A stretch of 64,000 nucleotides of DNA from Amycolatopsis australiensis (GTDB lineage Bacteria; Actinomycetota; Actinomycetes; Mycobacteriales; Pseudonocardiaceae): positions 1,364,001-1,428,000 of the forward strand of contig NZ_FPJG01000006.1 of assembly GCF_900119165.1 (NCBI RefSeq). Direction: 5' to 3'. Below, piece after piece: positions 35,204 through 43,929 of the stretch. The position numbers and the translations under genes are program-made. How positions within the stretch are numbered: position 1 is the first letter of the stretch; every line of letters starts with the position of its first letter. The notes beneath the pieces were generated by a model. That model saw nothing but the letters and a program-made list of their open reading frames with translations. It did no database searches and had not been told where the DNA came from.

Positions 35204-36181
35204 ATGGTTACCGACACGATGGACGAGACCGAGTTCGCCGAACTGACCGAGCGCCACCGGCGGGAGCTGCGGGTGCACTGCTACCGGTTCCTGGGGTCGC
35301 TCGACGAAGCCGAGGACCTGGTGCAGGAGACGTTCCTGCGTGCGTGGCGCGGGCGTGACCAGTACGCCGGGCGCGCGAGCGTGCGCGCCTGGCTGTACCG
35401 GATCGCCACGAACGCGTGTCTCGACTTCCTCGACCGGACGCCGCGTGTCGTCCCTTCGGTGGACCTCCCGGTGGCGGTCGACTCGCACCTGGCGCCCCGC
35501 CCCGCGGCCGCGGTGCCGTGGCTGCAACCGGCGCCGGACGACCTGCTCGAGGACGCGATCTCGCGGGAGACGGTCGAGCTGACGTTCCTCGCGGCCGTCC
35601 AGTACCTCTCGCCGCGGCAACGCGCTGTATTGATCCTTCGCGACGTCGTCGGCTGGTCGGCGAAGGAGACCGCAATCGCATTGGAGACAACTCCGGCTTC
35701 GGTGAACAGCTCGCTGCAGCGGGCGCGGGCAGAGTTGAAGGAGCAGCTGCCTTCGCGGCGTACGGAGTGGCGCGTCGCTTCGAGCGGCGAAGAGCGCGCG
35801 GTCGTCTCGCGGTACATCTCGGCGATCACGGCGGCGGACGAGACGACGCTGGCGAAGGTGCTCCGCGACGACGTCCGTTGCAGCCACCAGCCAGGCGCCG
35901 GCGGCCACGACGGGCCCCACCCGACCTGGTACGGCGGCCGCGCGACGGTCCTCGAAGGCTGGGCACCGGTGCTGCGCGGGCCGATGGAGCTGAGCATGAT
36001 CCCGACCCGCGCGAACGGCGTCCCGGCCGTGGCGACGTACCTCCGTCACGACGGCCGGTTCCACGCGTTCGCCCTCAACGTCCTGCGGGTGGCCGACGGC
36101 CAGGTGGCCGAGGTGACGACGTTCGCCCCGGCGGTGTTCCCGGCGTTCGGTCTGCCGCCGGTGCCGCCGGAGGCCGAGTAA
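35204..36181 (+). CDS. ECF sigma factor with SnoaL-like C-terminal domain (SigX5/TIGR02960 type)
   Basis: A 325-residue protein. Sigma region 2 is around HCYRFLGSLDEAEDLVQETFLRAWR (motif split here by two shorter blocks) and region 4 includes LSPRQRAVLILRDVVGWSAK followed by a helix-turn-helix. Residues 195-325 form a SnoaL/NTF2-like domain (VVSRYISAITAADETTL), as in group sigma factors regulated by that domain and not by an anti-sigma factor. No anti-sigma gene adjoins it. Either ATG at 35204 or 35219 could be the start; the promoter region is shared with lysA. Confidence 0.88.
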   Translation: MVTDTMDETEFAELTERHRRELRVHCYRFLGSLDEAEDLVQETFLRAWRGRDQYAGRASVRAWLYRIATNACLDFLDRTPRVVPSVDLPVAVDSHLAPRPAAAVPWLQPAPDDLLEDAISRETVELTFLAAVQYLSPRQRAVLILRDVVGWSAKETAIALETTPASVNSSLQRARAELKEQLPSRRTEWRVASSGEERAVVSRYISAITAADETTLAKVLRDDVRCSHQPGAGGHDGPHPTWYGGRATVLEGWAPVLRGPMELSMIPTRANGVPAVATYLRHDGRFHAFALNVLRVADGQVAEVTTFAPAVFPAFGLPPVPPEAE

Positions 36182-36334
36182 CCGGCGGCGGACGGGGTTG
36201 CCCTCACGACACTGCGGCACCAGCTCGAAGCGACGACGGCCGCCGCGCTCGCCGAGCGCGATGCCGCCCTGGGTGAGGCCGACGAGCACCGCCGGCGCGG
36301 CGAGGCAGGGCTGCGCCGCCCGGCGGACGCGTGA
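36182..36334 (+). pseudogene. Coding-like remnant in frame with the sigma factor stop
   Basis: Directly after the TAA of the sigma gene the same frame stays open for about 50 codons and reads like a helical C terminus (TTLRHQLEATTAAALAERDA, then ALGEADEHRRRGEAG) before a TGA. It has no start codon or ribosome site. It looks like the tail of a lost gene, but its identity is unknown. The rest of the gap to 36441 shows nothing recognisable. Confidence 0.35.
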
Positions 36335-36441
36335 CCGGCCTGTCGGTGGGGTGTGCGCCGCGGTGAAGCGTGCCCGGCCTGCCGCAAGCAGCCGGATGCA
36401 GGCGCCGTCTGCCGCTGGTACCTCGCCCGAACGGCCCGCGA

Positions 36442-36624
36442 TCAGGCCGTCTTGTGGTCCGCCGCCGTGCCGCACACGCAGCCGCGGTCCTCCGTCCGGC
36501 CGGCCGCCGTCGCCGCGCAGTAGCGGCGGGCGATCGCGTCGTGGGTGCCCAGCGGGTGCGGGCAGCTCGGGCATCGCGTGCCCGAGCGGGGCACCTCCGG
36601 GGCCTCAAGCCTCGGGGCCGTCAT
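36442..36624 (-). CDS. 60-residue Cys-rich protein coupled to the fatty acid desaturase
   Basis: A small protein whose ATG at 36624 overlaps the desaturase stop by 4 bases. It has Cys at residues 18, 21, 36, 49 and 51 (TRCPSCPHPL, RYCAATAAG, RGCVCGT) and His at 23 and 28, so a zinc-ribbon or iron centre is likely. The spacing C-x2-C ... C ... C-x-C is unlike a true rubredoxin. Coupling to the desaturase suggests a role in electron supply or stability; inference only. I know of no characterised relative. Confidence 0.65.
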   Translation of the reverse strand: MTAPRLEAPEVPRSGTRCPSCPHPLGTHDAIARRYCAATAAGRTEDRGCVCGTAADHKTA

Positions 36625-37652
36625 GCCGTCACCTCCGGCCTGCGCAGGGGTGTGCTCACCGCGTGGAGGTGCTGCAGCACGTAGCCGTACGAGCGGGCCC
36701 AGCCGCACTCGGCGTACGCGATGCCGCGCCCGGCGCAGAACTCCCGGACGATCACCTGCGCGTGCTTGAGGTTCGGCCGGGCCATGCTCGGGAACAAGTG
36801 GTGCTCGATCTGGTAGTTCAGCCCGCCGAGGGCGAAGTCGGCGACGCGGCCGCCGCGGATGTTGCGCGACGTCAGTACCTGCTTGCGCAGGAAGTCCAGC
36901 TCGTGCCCGGTCGCGAGCATCTCCATGCCCTTGTGGTTGGGCGCGAACGAGCAGCCCATGTACAGGCCCCACAGGAACTGGTGCACCAGGATGAAGATGA
37001 TGCCCGTCAGCGGCGACAGCACGATGAACACCGCCGCGAGGTACGCGAGCAGGTGCGCGATCAGCAGCGCGGACTCCAGCCGGTGCTTGCGGACGTCGCG
37101 GCGCCACACCGCTTTCACGCTCGAGACGTGCAGGTTCAGGCCTTCCAGCAGGAGCAGCGGGAAGAACAGGAACGCCTGGTACTTCGCCACCCAGCGCAGG
37201 AATCCGCGCTTGCGCGAGCTCTGCGCCCTGCTGAACGCGAGCGCGGCGATGTCGACGTCCGGGTCCTCGTCCTCGTTGTTCGGATTGGCGTGGTGACGCG
37301 CGTGCGTGCCGATCCACCAGCCGTAGCTCAGGCCCGTCAGTCCACCGTGGACGAGCCCGGTGGCGTCGTTCGCCCGGCGGGTGCGGAAGATCTGCTTGTG
37401 CCCGGCGTCGTGCCCGATGAACGACAGCTGCGCGAACACCATGGCGAAGAACGCGGCGAGGAACAGCTGCCACCACGAGTCGCCCAGGTAGGCGAAGGCG
37501 GCCCAGCCGCCGCCGAACGCCGCGAGGTTGAGCGCGATGCGCATCGCGTAGTAACGCCGGCGCCGCCGGAGGAGCCCGGCGTCCTTGATCAACCGGGACA
37601 GCTCGGCGAAGTCACTGCCGTGCGAGGTTTCCGGAGCCTGAAGCGAAGTCAT
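36621..37652 (-). CDS. Membrane fatty acid desaturase
   Basis: A 343-residue membrane enzyme with the three di-iron His boxes: HDAGHKQIF (about residue 89), HARHHANPNNE (about 124) and QIEHHLFPSM (about 277). Four hydrophobic segments (about 50-90 and 190-235) span the membrane. It inserts a double bond into an acyl chain; the order of the boxes fits acyl-CoA or acyl-lipid desaturases such as DesA3-type enzymes. It needs an electron donor that is not encoded next to it unless the small Cys-rich protein serves. The ATG at 37652 is preceded by a 460-base gap. Confidence 0.9.
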   Translation of the reverse strand: MTSLQAPETSHGSDFAELSRLIKDAGLLRRRRRYYAMRIALNLAAFGGGWAAFAYLGDSWWQLFLAAFFAMVFAQLSFIGHDAGHKQIFRTRRANDATGLVHGGLTGLSYGWWIGTHARHHANPNNEDEDPDVDIAALAFSRAQSSRKRGFLRWVAKYQAFLFFPLLLLEGLNLHVSSVKAVWRRDVRKHRLESALLIAHLLAYLAAVFIVLSPLTGIIFILVHQFLWGLYMGCSFAPNHKGMEMLATGHELDFLRKQVLTSRNIRGGRVADFALGGLNYQIEHHLFPSMARPNLKHAQVIVREFCAGRGIAYAECGWARSYGYVLQHLHAVSTPLRRPEVTA

Positions 37653-38114
37653 GTCCGCCGTTCTGGTCAGCTGAAATGCTTGTCCAGCAACGGTTTCCGG
37701 TCAACGTGAGCCGGGCCGATCCGGGATAAGGGCACTGGGGCCTGGCCGGGGGTGCGTCCCGCGGCATGCCCTCAGGGTCCCACCCGGCGGCCCCGGTGGC
37801 AATTCCCCGCGGACCGCCGAAGAGGTGTACAGTCGGCCACATCGGGATGAAGGTGATCCACCACACACCCGTGACTTCCGGCCGGAGCACGCCGGCCGGG
37901 GACAGGAGCCGAACCCGGGTCCGGGACCCGTTCGTTTCGCAGCCGTGCCGGCCGGTTGGCCGGCGAGCAGCCGCCCGCAGTCGCGCAGAGCGACGCCCGG
38001 GGCGCCCACCAGGGCTGCTACAACGAGGTTTCCGCGGGGCAGGCTTCTGTCGAGTGGCTCGTCGGCGAGCCGGGGTACGGCGTCACCGCGCCCCGGCCGC
38101 CGGCGAACCGCCCG
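37653..38114. other. 462-base gap without a confident gene
   Basis: Several open frames cross this stretch but none has homology-like features or a good ribosome site. A CCGGCCGG inverted repeat lies at about 37876-37899. The part near 37653-37760 must contain the desaturase promoter. Nothing else is recognisable. Confidence 0.5.
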
Positions 38115-39020
38115 CTACATGAGCCCCCATGTCGAGACCAGTCCGGACAGCTGCTCGCGTTCGGCCGCCGTCAGCAGCCGGCTCGGCGGGCGGACGTCGG
38201 GACGGCACAGGCCCAGCTGGGCGAGCGCCTCCTTGACGACGCTGACGTTGTTGGCGTTCCCGTTCGCCGCGCGCAGCTCTTCGAACGGCCGGATGCGCTC
38301 CCAGACCGTCATCGCCGCCGGGTAGTCCCCTGTGGACAGTGCGCGGAACATCTCCAGGGAGATCGCCGGGTCCACGTTGACCAGGCCCGACGTGAAGCCG
38401 GTGGCGCCGACGGCGAAGTAGCCGGGCGCGGAGAGCTCGGCCAGCCCGGCGATCCAGACGAACCGGTCGAAGCCCGCGTCGCGCGCGACCGAACCGAACC
38501 GCACCGGGTCCGGCACCGCGTACTTCACGCCGATGACGTTCGGCGCCGCCTCGCCCAGCGCGCGCAGCTGCTCGCCGGTGATCGCGGGGTTGCGGACGTA
38601 CAGCACGACGCCGAGTTCGGGCACCGCGTCCGCGATCGCGGCGTGGTAGTCGACCCAGCCGTCCCCGGAGATGTACGGATGCACCAGCTGGTGGATCATG
38701 ATCATGCCGGCTCCGGCGTCCCGCGCGTGCGTCGCGGCCCGCGTCGCCGACGCGACGTCGTGGCCGATCCCGGCGAGCACCTCGGCCCGGCCCGCCACGG
38801 CTTCGACGGTGACCTCCAGGCAGTGCCGGGCTTCCGCCGCGTCCAGCGCGTAGAACTCGCCGGTGTTCCCGTTCGGCGTCACGACCTCGATGCCGCCGGT
38901 GACCAGCCGGTCCACGAGCTTCGCGTACGTCTGCCCGTCGACGGCGCCCTCGGCGTCGAACGGCGTGACCGGGATGGCCACCACCCCGGAAAGCCGCCGC
39001 CTCTGCTGCTCGAACGTCAT
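38115..39020 (-). CDS. Dihydrodipicolinate synthase-family aldolase (DapA superfamily)
   Basis: A 301-residue TIM-barrel protein. The typical NTGEFYALDAAE segment (phosphate or carboxylate loop) and the Schiff-base Lys in VIGVKYAVPDP (about residue 165) are present. The conserved Tyr is in VVLYVRNPAITG. Family members cleave or form bonds with pyruvate. True DapA genes lie with dapB, so this is more likely a sugar acid or 2-keto acid aldolase or lyase. Its ATG overlaps the GntR stop by 4 bases, which puts it under control of that regulator. Confidence 0.88.
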   Translation of the reverse strand: MTFEQQRRRLSGVVAIPVTPFDAEGAVDGQTYAKLVDRLVTGGIEVVTPNGNTGEFYALDAAEARHCLEVTVEAVAGRAEVLAGIGHDVASATRAATHARDAGAGMIMIHQLVHPYISGDGWVDYHAAIADAVPELGVVLYVRNPAITGEQLRALGEAAPNVIGVKYAVPDPVRFGSVARDAGFDRFVWIAGLAELSAPGYFAVGATGFTSGLVNVDPAISLEMFRALSTGDYPAAMTVWERIRPFEELRAANGNANNVSVVKEALAQLGLCRPDVRPPSRLLTAAEREQLSGLVSTWGLM

Positions 39021-39718
39021 CGGGCCCCCTTCGTTTCTGTGGTGTGTTCGCCGCCGAGCCCGAACGCGACCCGGTCGATGAAATCCGTGATGTGCCGGCG
39101 CAGCAGGTGTTCGGCCTGCCGCGCGTTCCCGCTTTCGGCGGCGGTCAGGATCGCCCGGTGCTCGGCCGCTTCGCCCTGCCAGGTCGGGCTGATGCCCCAG
39201 CCGGTGACGGTGATCAGCGCGGCCTGGTCGCGTAGCCCGTCGAGGATCTCGACGAGCAGCGGGTTCCCGCAGCCGGCGTAGAGCGCGCGGTGGAACAGCC
39301 GGTTGGTCAGGCTGGCCTTCGCGCGGTCGGCGGGTCCCGTGCCGGTGCCGACCTCGGCCAGGACCTGCCGCGCTTCGCTGAAGTCCGCTCCGCGCTCGAC
39401 AGCACGTCGGATGGCTTCGGGCTCGAGAAGCGCGCGCAGGTCGTACACCGCGTACGCGCTCTCGGTGTCCATGATCCGGACCGCGGCGCCCTTGTACGTG
39501 CTCATCGTGACCAAACCGGAACCGGCGAGGATCCGCAGTGCCTCCCGCACCGGCGTCTTCGACACCCCGAGCAGGGCGCCCACCTCGGCTTCGACGAGGG
39601 TTTCGCCCGGCTGGAACTCGCCGCTCAAGATCGCTTCCTTGATGGCGTCACGGACGAAATCCGTCCGCGAGACGGGCGGCGGCGGCCTCCTGGCCGAAGA
39701 AGTGCTCGCCACTGGCAT
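39017..39718 (-). CDS. GntR-family regulator with FCD domain
   Basis: About 233 residues. The winged helix (EAEVGALLGVSKTPVREALR, about residues 42-61) is followed by a helical FCD effector domain (about 80-215) with metal-binding Asp/His positions such as NRLFHRALYAGCGN. The ATG at 39718 is chosen because the longer frame to 39757 would extend into the AT-rich promoter. It is divergent from the ABC importer and coupled to the aldolase, so it probably senses the imported compound or its breakdown product. Confidence 0.87.
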   Translation of the reverse strand: MPVASTSSARRPPPPVSRTDFVRDAIKEAILSGEFQPGETLVEAEVGALLGVSKTPVREALRILAGSGLVTMSTYKGAAVRIMDTESAYAVYDLRALLEPEAIRRAVERGADFSEARQVLAEVGTGTGPADRAKASLTNRLFHRALYAGCGNPLLVEILDGLRDQAALITVTGWGISPTWQGEAAEHRAILTAAESGNARQAEHLLRRHITDFIDRVAFGLGGEHTTETKGAR

Positions 39719-39774
39719 GTCCGATCTGATATACGATGCGACATACAACATTAGCACGGGCCTAGGGAGCAGCC
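39719..39774. promoter_or_regulatory. Divergent promoter/operator between gntR and the ABC importer
   Basis: The 56-base space contains an AT-rich core with two similar half-sites (ATATAC and ACATAC) separated by GATGCG. It must hold both promoters and probably the FCD-GntR operator, although the dyad is imperfect. The ribosome site GGGAGCAGCC precedes the binding-protein gene. Confidence 0.4.
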
Positions 39775-41001
39775 ATGCAGCGTCGCACCGGCTTCCGATT
39801 CCGACGAGTGTTGCTGGCGGCGAGCCTCGCCACCGGCCTGGCGGCCTGCGGCGCGCCCGGCGGCGACGGCGGTCAGGCGGCGAACCCCCAGTCCGTGCCC
39901 GACAAGCCGGGCAAACCCGTCGAGCTCAACATCCTCGACATCGCGGGCAACCTGCAGCTCACCAAGCAGATGATCGAGAACTTCAAGGCCGCGCACCCCG
40001 AGGTCCTCTCGAAGGTCACCTATTCGACGGCGCCGGCGCCGAGCATGGCGGGCAAGCTGAAGGCCGAGCAGGACGGCGGGGTCGCCCAGACGCACCTGGT
40101 CCTCAGCGGCACGGACGGCCTGTCCGCGGGCATCGCCAATGGCACCCTCGCCAAAATCCTGCCGGACTTCTCCGCCCGGTTCCCGAACCTGATGCAGAAC
40201 TACCTGGAGCCCGCGGCCAAGATGCAGGAGCTGGCGAACGGCTACGGCGTCGAGGTCGTCTACTACCCGTCCGGCCCGCTGCTGGAGTACAACCCGGCAG
40301 CGGTCCCGGCGGCGCCGGCGTCCCCGCAGGAGCTGCTCGACTGGGCCAAGGCGCACCCGGACAAGTTCCAGTACGCGCAGCCGTCGAACTCCGGCCCGGG
40401 CCGCACGTTCCTGATGGGGCTGCCGTACCTGCTCGGTGACAAGGATCCGAAGGACCCGGACAAGGGCTGGGACAAGACCTGGGCGTACCTGCAGGAGCTG
40501 GGCAAGTACGTGAAGTACTACCCGTCGGGTACCACGGAGACGATGAAGAACCTCGCGTCGGGCTCGGTGGACATGATCATGTCGACGACCGGCTGGGACA
40601 TCAACCCGCGCAAGCTCGGCACGGTGCCCAACACGGTGAAGACCGCGATCATGCAGCCGATGCACTGGGTCACCGACGCCCAGTACGCCCTGATCCCGAA
40701 GGGCCTGAGCCCGGACCAGGAGTCGGCGATCCTGCAGCTGATCGCGTGGATGCTGAAGCCGGACCAGCAGGCGATCGCCTACGACGACGGCTATTTTTAC
40801 CCCGGCCCGGCGGTCAAGGACGTCACGTTGCAGATGGCGCCGCAGAAGAGCCAGGACACGATCAAGCAGTTCGGGCGCCCGGAGTACGAGCAGTGGATCG
40901 CGCAGTACCCCAAGGAGACGTCGCTGCCGGCGGAGCAGCAGGTGAAGGCGTTCGACAAGTGGAACCAGCTGGTCGGCGGCTCGAAGGTCGGCAAGAAGTG
41001 A
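39775..41001 (+). CDS. ABC importer extracellular solute-binding lipoprotein (family 1)
   Basis: A 408-residue lipoprotein. The signal ends in LATGLAACGAP with the lipobox Cys at about residue 25. The mature part follows the family 1 solute-binding pattern (VELNILDIAGNLQLTKQMI at the start, YGVEVVYYPSGPLLEYNP in the hinge, and many Tyr/Trp in the cleft). Related systems carry polyamines, iron or phosphonates; the ligand is not readable. It starts the importer operon, and the ATPase follows with a 4-base overlap. Confidence 0.88.
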   Translation: MQRRTGFRFRRVLLAASLATGLAACGAPGGDGGQAANPQSVPDKPGKPVELNILDIAGNLQLTKQMIENFKAAHPEVLSKVTYSTAPAPSMAGKLKAEQDGGVAQTHLVLSGTDGLSAGIANGTLAKILPDFSARFPNLMQNYLEPAAKMQELANGYGVEVVYYPSGPLLEYNPAAVPAAPASPQELLDWAKAHPDKFQYAQPSNSGPGRTFLMGLPYLLGDKDPKDPDKGWDKTWAYLQELGKYVKYYPSGTTETMKNLASGSVDMIMSTTGWDINPRKLGTVPNTVKTAIMQPMHWVTDAQYALIPKGLSPDQESAILQLIAWMLKPDQQAIAYDDGYFYPGPAVKDVTLQMAPQKSQDTIKQFGRPEYEQWIAQYPKETSLPAEQQVKAFDKWNQLVGGSKVGKK

Positions 41002-42047
41002 CGTTCTCGCAGCTCCGGTTGGAAGGGGTCGCGCGCAGCTTCGGCACCGCGAACGCCCTGAGCGGCCTCGACCTGACCATCGCGCGCGGCGAGTTCGTGG
41101 CCCTGCTCGGCCCGTCCGGCTGCGGCAAGTCGACGGCGCTGAACTGCCTGGCCGGCTTGCTGCCCCTGACGGGCGGCAGCATCTGGCTCGACGGCGCCAG
41201 GATCGACGGGCAGCCGCCCGAGCAGCGCGGATTCGGGATGGTGTTCCAGAACTACGCGCTGTTCCCGCACATGTCGGTCCGCGCCAACGTCGGCTTCGGC
41301 CTCAAGATGCGCAAGGTGGGCCGTGCGGAGGCCCGCCGGCGCGTCGACGATGCGTTGCGCCTGGTCCAGCTGTCCGACCACGCGACGAAGTTCCCGGCGC
41401 AACTGTCGGGCGGCCAGCAACAGCGCGTGGCCATCGCCCGCGCGGTGGTGCTGGAGCCGCCGGTCGTGCTGATGGACGAGCCGCTGTCCAATTTGGACGC
41501 CAAGCTCCGGCTGGAGATGCGCATGGAGATCCGCCGCCTCCACCAGACGCTGGGCCTGACGACGGTGTACGTCACACACGACCAGGAGGAGGCCCTGTCA
41601 CTGGCGGACCGCCTGGTGGTGCTCCGCGAGGGCACGGTCCAGCAGATCGGCACACCCGAGGAGGTGTACGCCCAGCCGGTGAACAGTTACGTCGCGTCGT
41701 TCATGGGCTACCGCAACCTGCTGGACCTGACGGTCACCGCGACGGCAGGCACATCGGCCACGGTCGAGGGCGAAGGAGTCCGCCTGACGGGCACGAACCG
41801 CGGCTCGGTGACGGAGGGCCCGGCGAAGGTGGCGATCCGCCCGGAGGACTTCGTAATCGGCGACGGCGCGGCCAACGCCTTGGAGGTGACGGTGGAGATC
41901 GTGGAGTACCACGGCCGCGAGCTGTCGGTGTCGGCCCGGTTGGCGAGCGGGGTGCCGGTGTACTTCCGGACGGACAAGCGCCTGGCGCCCGGAGATCTGG
42001 CGAAGATCAGCGTCCCGGCCGAGCGGGTACTGGTGTTCGCCCCATGA
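40998..42047 (+). CDS. ABC importer ATP-binding protein (PotA/FbpC type)
   Basis: A 349-residue ATPase: Walker [15 protein letters not shown] (about residues 38-51), Q-loop VFQNYALFPH, signature [14 protein letters not shown], Walker B VLMDEPLSNLDAK and H-loop YVTHDQEEALSLAD. A C-terminal TOBE domain (about 270-345) is typical of polyamine- or iron-type importers. The GTG at 40998 overlaps the binding-protein stop; the open frame further upstream is a shadow. It energises the two permeases downstream. Confidence 0.92.
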   Translation: MTFSQLRLEGVARSFGTANALSGLDLTIARGEFVALLGPSGCGKSTALNCLAGLLPLTGGSIWLDGARIDGQPPEQRGFGMVFQNYALFPHMSVRANVGFGLKMRKVGRAEARRRVDDALRLVQLSDHATKFPAQLSGGQQQRVAIARAVVLEPPVVLMDEPLSNLDAKLRLEMRMEIRRLHQTLGLTTVYVTHDQEEALSLADRLVVLREGTVQQIGTPEEVYAQPVNSYVASFMGYRNLLDLTVTATAGTSATVEGEGVRLTGTNRGSVTEGPAKVAIRPEDFVIGDGAANALEVTVEIVEYHGRELSVSARLASGVPVYFRTDKRLAPGDLAKISVPAERVLVFAP

Positions 42048-42127
42048 CGGCCGCGGAGTCCGGCACTCCGGTCGAGCAGACCGCCGCCGTCTCGTCGGTG
42101 CGAGCTGGGGTGGTGGTTGCGCCGTGA
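42044..42127 (+). CDS. 27-residue bridging ORF between ATPase and first permease
   Basis: An ATG overlaps the ATPase stop (ATGA at 42044-42047), and after 27 codons its TGA overlaps the GTG of the permease (GTGA at 42124-42127). The peptide (MTAAESGTPVEQTAAVSS and nine more residues) has no recognisable domain. The double overlap would keep ribosomes moving from one gene to the next, so it may be a pure coupling element. An alternative is that it is the eroded start of the permease. Confidence 0.45.
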   Translation: MTAAESGTPVEQTAAVSSVRAGVVVAP

Positions 42128-43017
42128 CCGCCGTCGCCAGTGCTCGTCCCGCTTTGCGGCATCGGCTTGCCGAACGGGGTGTCGATCGCACCCTGCTGCT
42201 CCTCGTGCCCGGTCTCCTCGTCACCCTCTGCCTCTTCCTGTACCCCTTCCTCTACGGTCTCCAGCTGTCGTTCGCCCCGCGCAAGGGTGGCGTCTTCGCC
42301 AACTACGCGCGCTTCTTCGGTGACCCGTACCTGCGCGACACCATCTGGACCACCCTCGGTATCGCGCTGCCCGCGACGTTCATCAACGTCCTCGCCAGCA
42401 TTCCGATCGCCTACGTGATGCGTGGCCGCGTCCGTGGCAAGCGTCTCCTCACCACCATCCTCGTCGTGCCGATCACGCTCGGCACGGTGCTCACCGCGCA
42501 GGGCCTGATCATGTACGGCGGTCCGGCCGGCTGGCTGAACAAGGTGCTCACCGTCCTCGGGATCACCGACCAGCCGCTCCCGCTGATCCACAACTACACC
42601 GGTGTGCTGCTGTCCTTGGTGATCACCGGCTTCCCGTTCTCCTTCCTGCTGACGTTGTCCTACCTCTCGGGCATCGACCCCGCCCTGGAGAAGGCGGCCG
42701 CGACGCTCGGCGCCACCTGGGTCCAGCGCTTCCGGCGGATCACGCTGCCCCTGCTCGCTCCCGGCCTGGCGATCACCTTCTGCCTCTCGTTCGTGATGGC
42801 GTTCTCCGTCTTCCCCTCGGCGCAGCTCGTCGGCGACCCCGCGAACGAGACCCGCGTCATCTCGATCGCGGCCTACCACGCCGCCTTCGAGGAGTACGAC
42901 TACTCGATGGGCTCGGCCGTCGCGATGCTCATGGCGGTGGTCATGCTGATCGTGATCGGCCTGGTCATGGCGTGGCGCGGCACGCTGTACCGCGGAGCGA
43001 CCGGAGGCAAGGGATGA
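42124..43017 (+). CDS. ABC importer permease 1
   Basis: A 297-residue permease with six membrane helices (the first from about residue 22, LLLLVPGLLVTLCLFLYPF). The EAA-type loop is EKAAATLGATWVQRFRRITL. It resembles PotB-type permeases. The GTG start overlaps the bridging ORF and the stop overlaps the next permease by 4 bases, so all parts are made together. Confidence 0.9.
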   Translation: MTAVASARPALRHRLAERGVDRTLLLLVPGLLVTLCLFLYPFLYGLQLSFAPRKGGVFANYARFFGDPYLRDTIWTTLGIALPATFINVLASIPIAYVMRGRVRGKRLLTTILVVPITLGTVLTAQGLIMYGGPAGWLNKVLTVLGITDQPLPLIHNYTGVLLSLVITGFPFSFLLTLSYLSGIDPALEKAAATLGATWVQRFRRITLPLLAPGLAITFCLSFVMAFSVFPSAQLVGDPANETRVISIAAYHAAFEEYDYSMGSAVAMLMAVVMLIVIGLVMAWRGTLYRGATGGKG

Positions 43018-43841
43018 CCGGTTGGGTCGCGCGTCCTGGACGTTGGGTCGTCTGGGCCGTCGTCGTGTTCTTCTTCGTCAACCTCGCCGGGGTCGTCCTC
43101 TCGGTGGTCGTCGACTCGTTCGGCAAGCAGTGGTTCGGCACCTGGCTACCGGACGGCTTCACCACCCACTGGTACGCCGACGCCTGGCGGGAGTTCGGCC
43201 TGTCGGACGTCCTCCTCACCACGGCGATCGTCGCGCTCGTGGTGATCGCCGTGTCGGTGGCCGTCGGTGTGCCGGCCGCCTACGCGCTGGCCCGCCGCTC
43301 GTTTCCCGGCAAGCGCCTGGTGATGCTGCTGTTCGTGCTGCCGATCCTCATCCCTCCCATCACCTACGGCATCCCGCTGGCCACCGTGCTCTACAAGTTC
43401 CACCTGGCCGGCACGACCACCGGCGTCATCCTGGCGAACCTGGTGCCGTCGGTGCCGTTCGTCGTGCTGACCATGACGCCGTTCATCGAGCAGATCGACC
43501 CGAAGATCGAAGCCGCGGCGCGCATGTCCGGCGCGCGGACCGTCGCCGTGTTCACCCGGATCCTCGGCCCGCTGCTGCTGCCGGGAATCCTGGCCGCGGC
43601 GATCCTCGTGCTGGTCCGTACGGTCGGCATGTTCGAGCTGACCTTCCTCACCGCCGGCCCGGACTCGACGACCCTCGTCGTGGCGCTCTACAACTCCGTG
43701 TTCGCCGCGGGCATCCGCGCCAACCAGTCGGTCGACGCGATGGCGACCATCTACACGGCGTCCATGCTCGTTCTCCTTCTCGTCGCGTTGCGGTTCGTGA
43801 ACCCGACCCAGCTCGTGACCCGGATCCGCGAGGAAACCTGA
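43014..43841 (+). CDS. ABC importer permease 2
   Basis: A 275-residue permease with six membrane helices, starting MTGWVARPGRWVVWAVVVFF. The EAA loop is IEAAARMSGARTVAVFTRIL. It resembles PotC-type permeases and completes the importer (binding protein, ATPase, two permeases). The ATG overlaps the previous stop by 4 bases. It is convergent with the ThrRS gene 88 bases further on. Confidence 0.9.
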   Translation: MTGWVARPGRWVVWAVVVFFFVNLAGVVLSVVVDSFGKQWFGTWLPDGFTTHWYADAWREFGLSDVLLTTAIVALVVIAVSVAVGVPAAYALARRSFPGKRLVMLLFVLPILIPPITYGIPLATVLYKFHLAGTTTGVILANLVPSVPFVVLTMTPFIEQIDPKIEAAARMSGARTVAVFTRILGPLLLPGILAAAILVLVRTVGMFELTFLTAGPDSTTLVVALYNSVFAAGIRANQSVDAMATIYTASMLVLLLVALRFVNPTQLVTRIREET

Positions 43842-43929
43842 GGCGGTGCTCGTTCGCTCATGTGATCGACTTTACCGCGCATCTTCGAACATCTGATCGA
43901 CACGATCGTGTGGACATATGGCCCGCGCG

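Noticed and set aside
37653..38114. Several open frames of 92-118 codons
   Set aside because: No ribosome sites, no domain-like sequence, and mutually overlapping in different frames.
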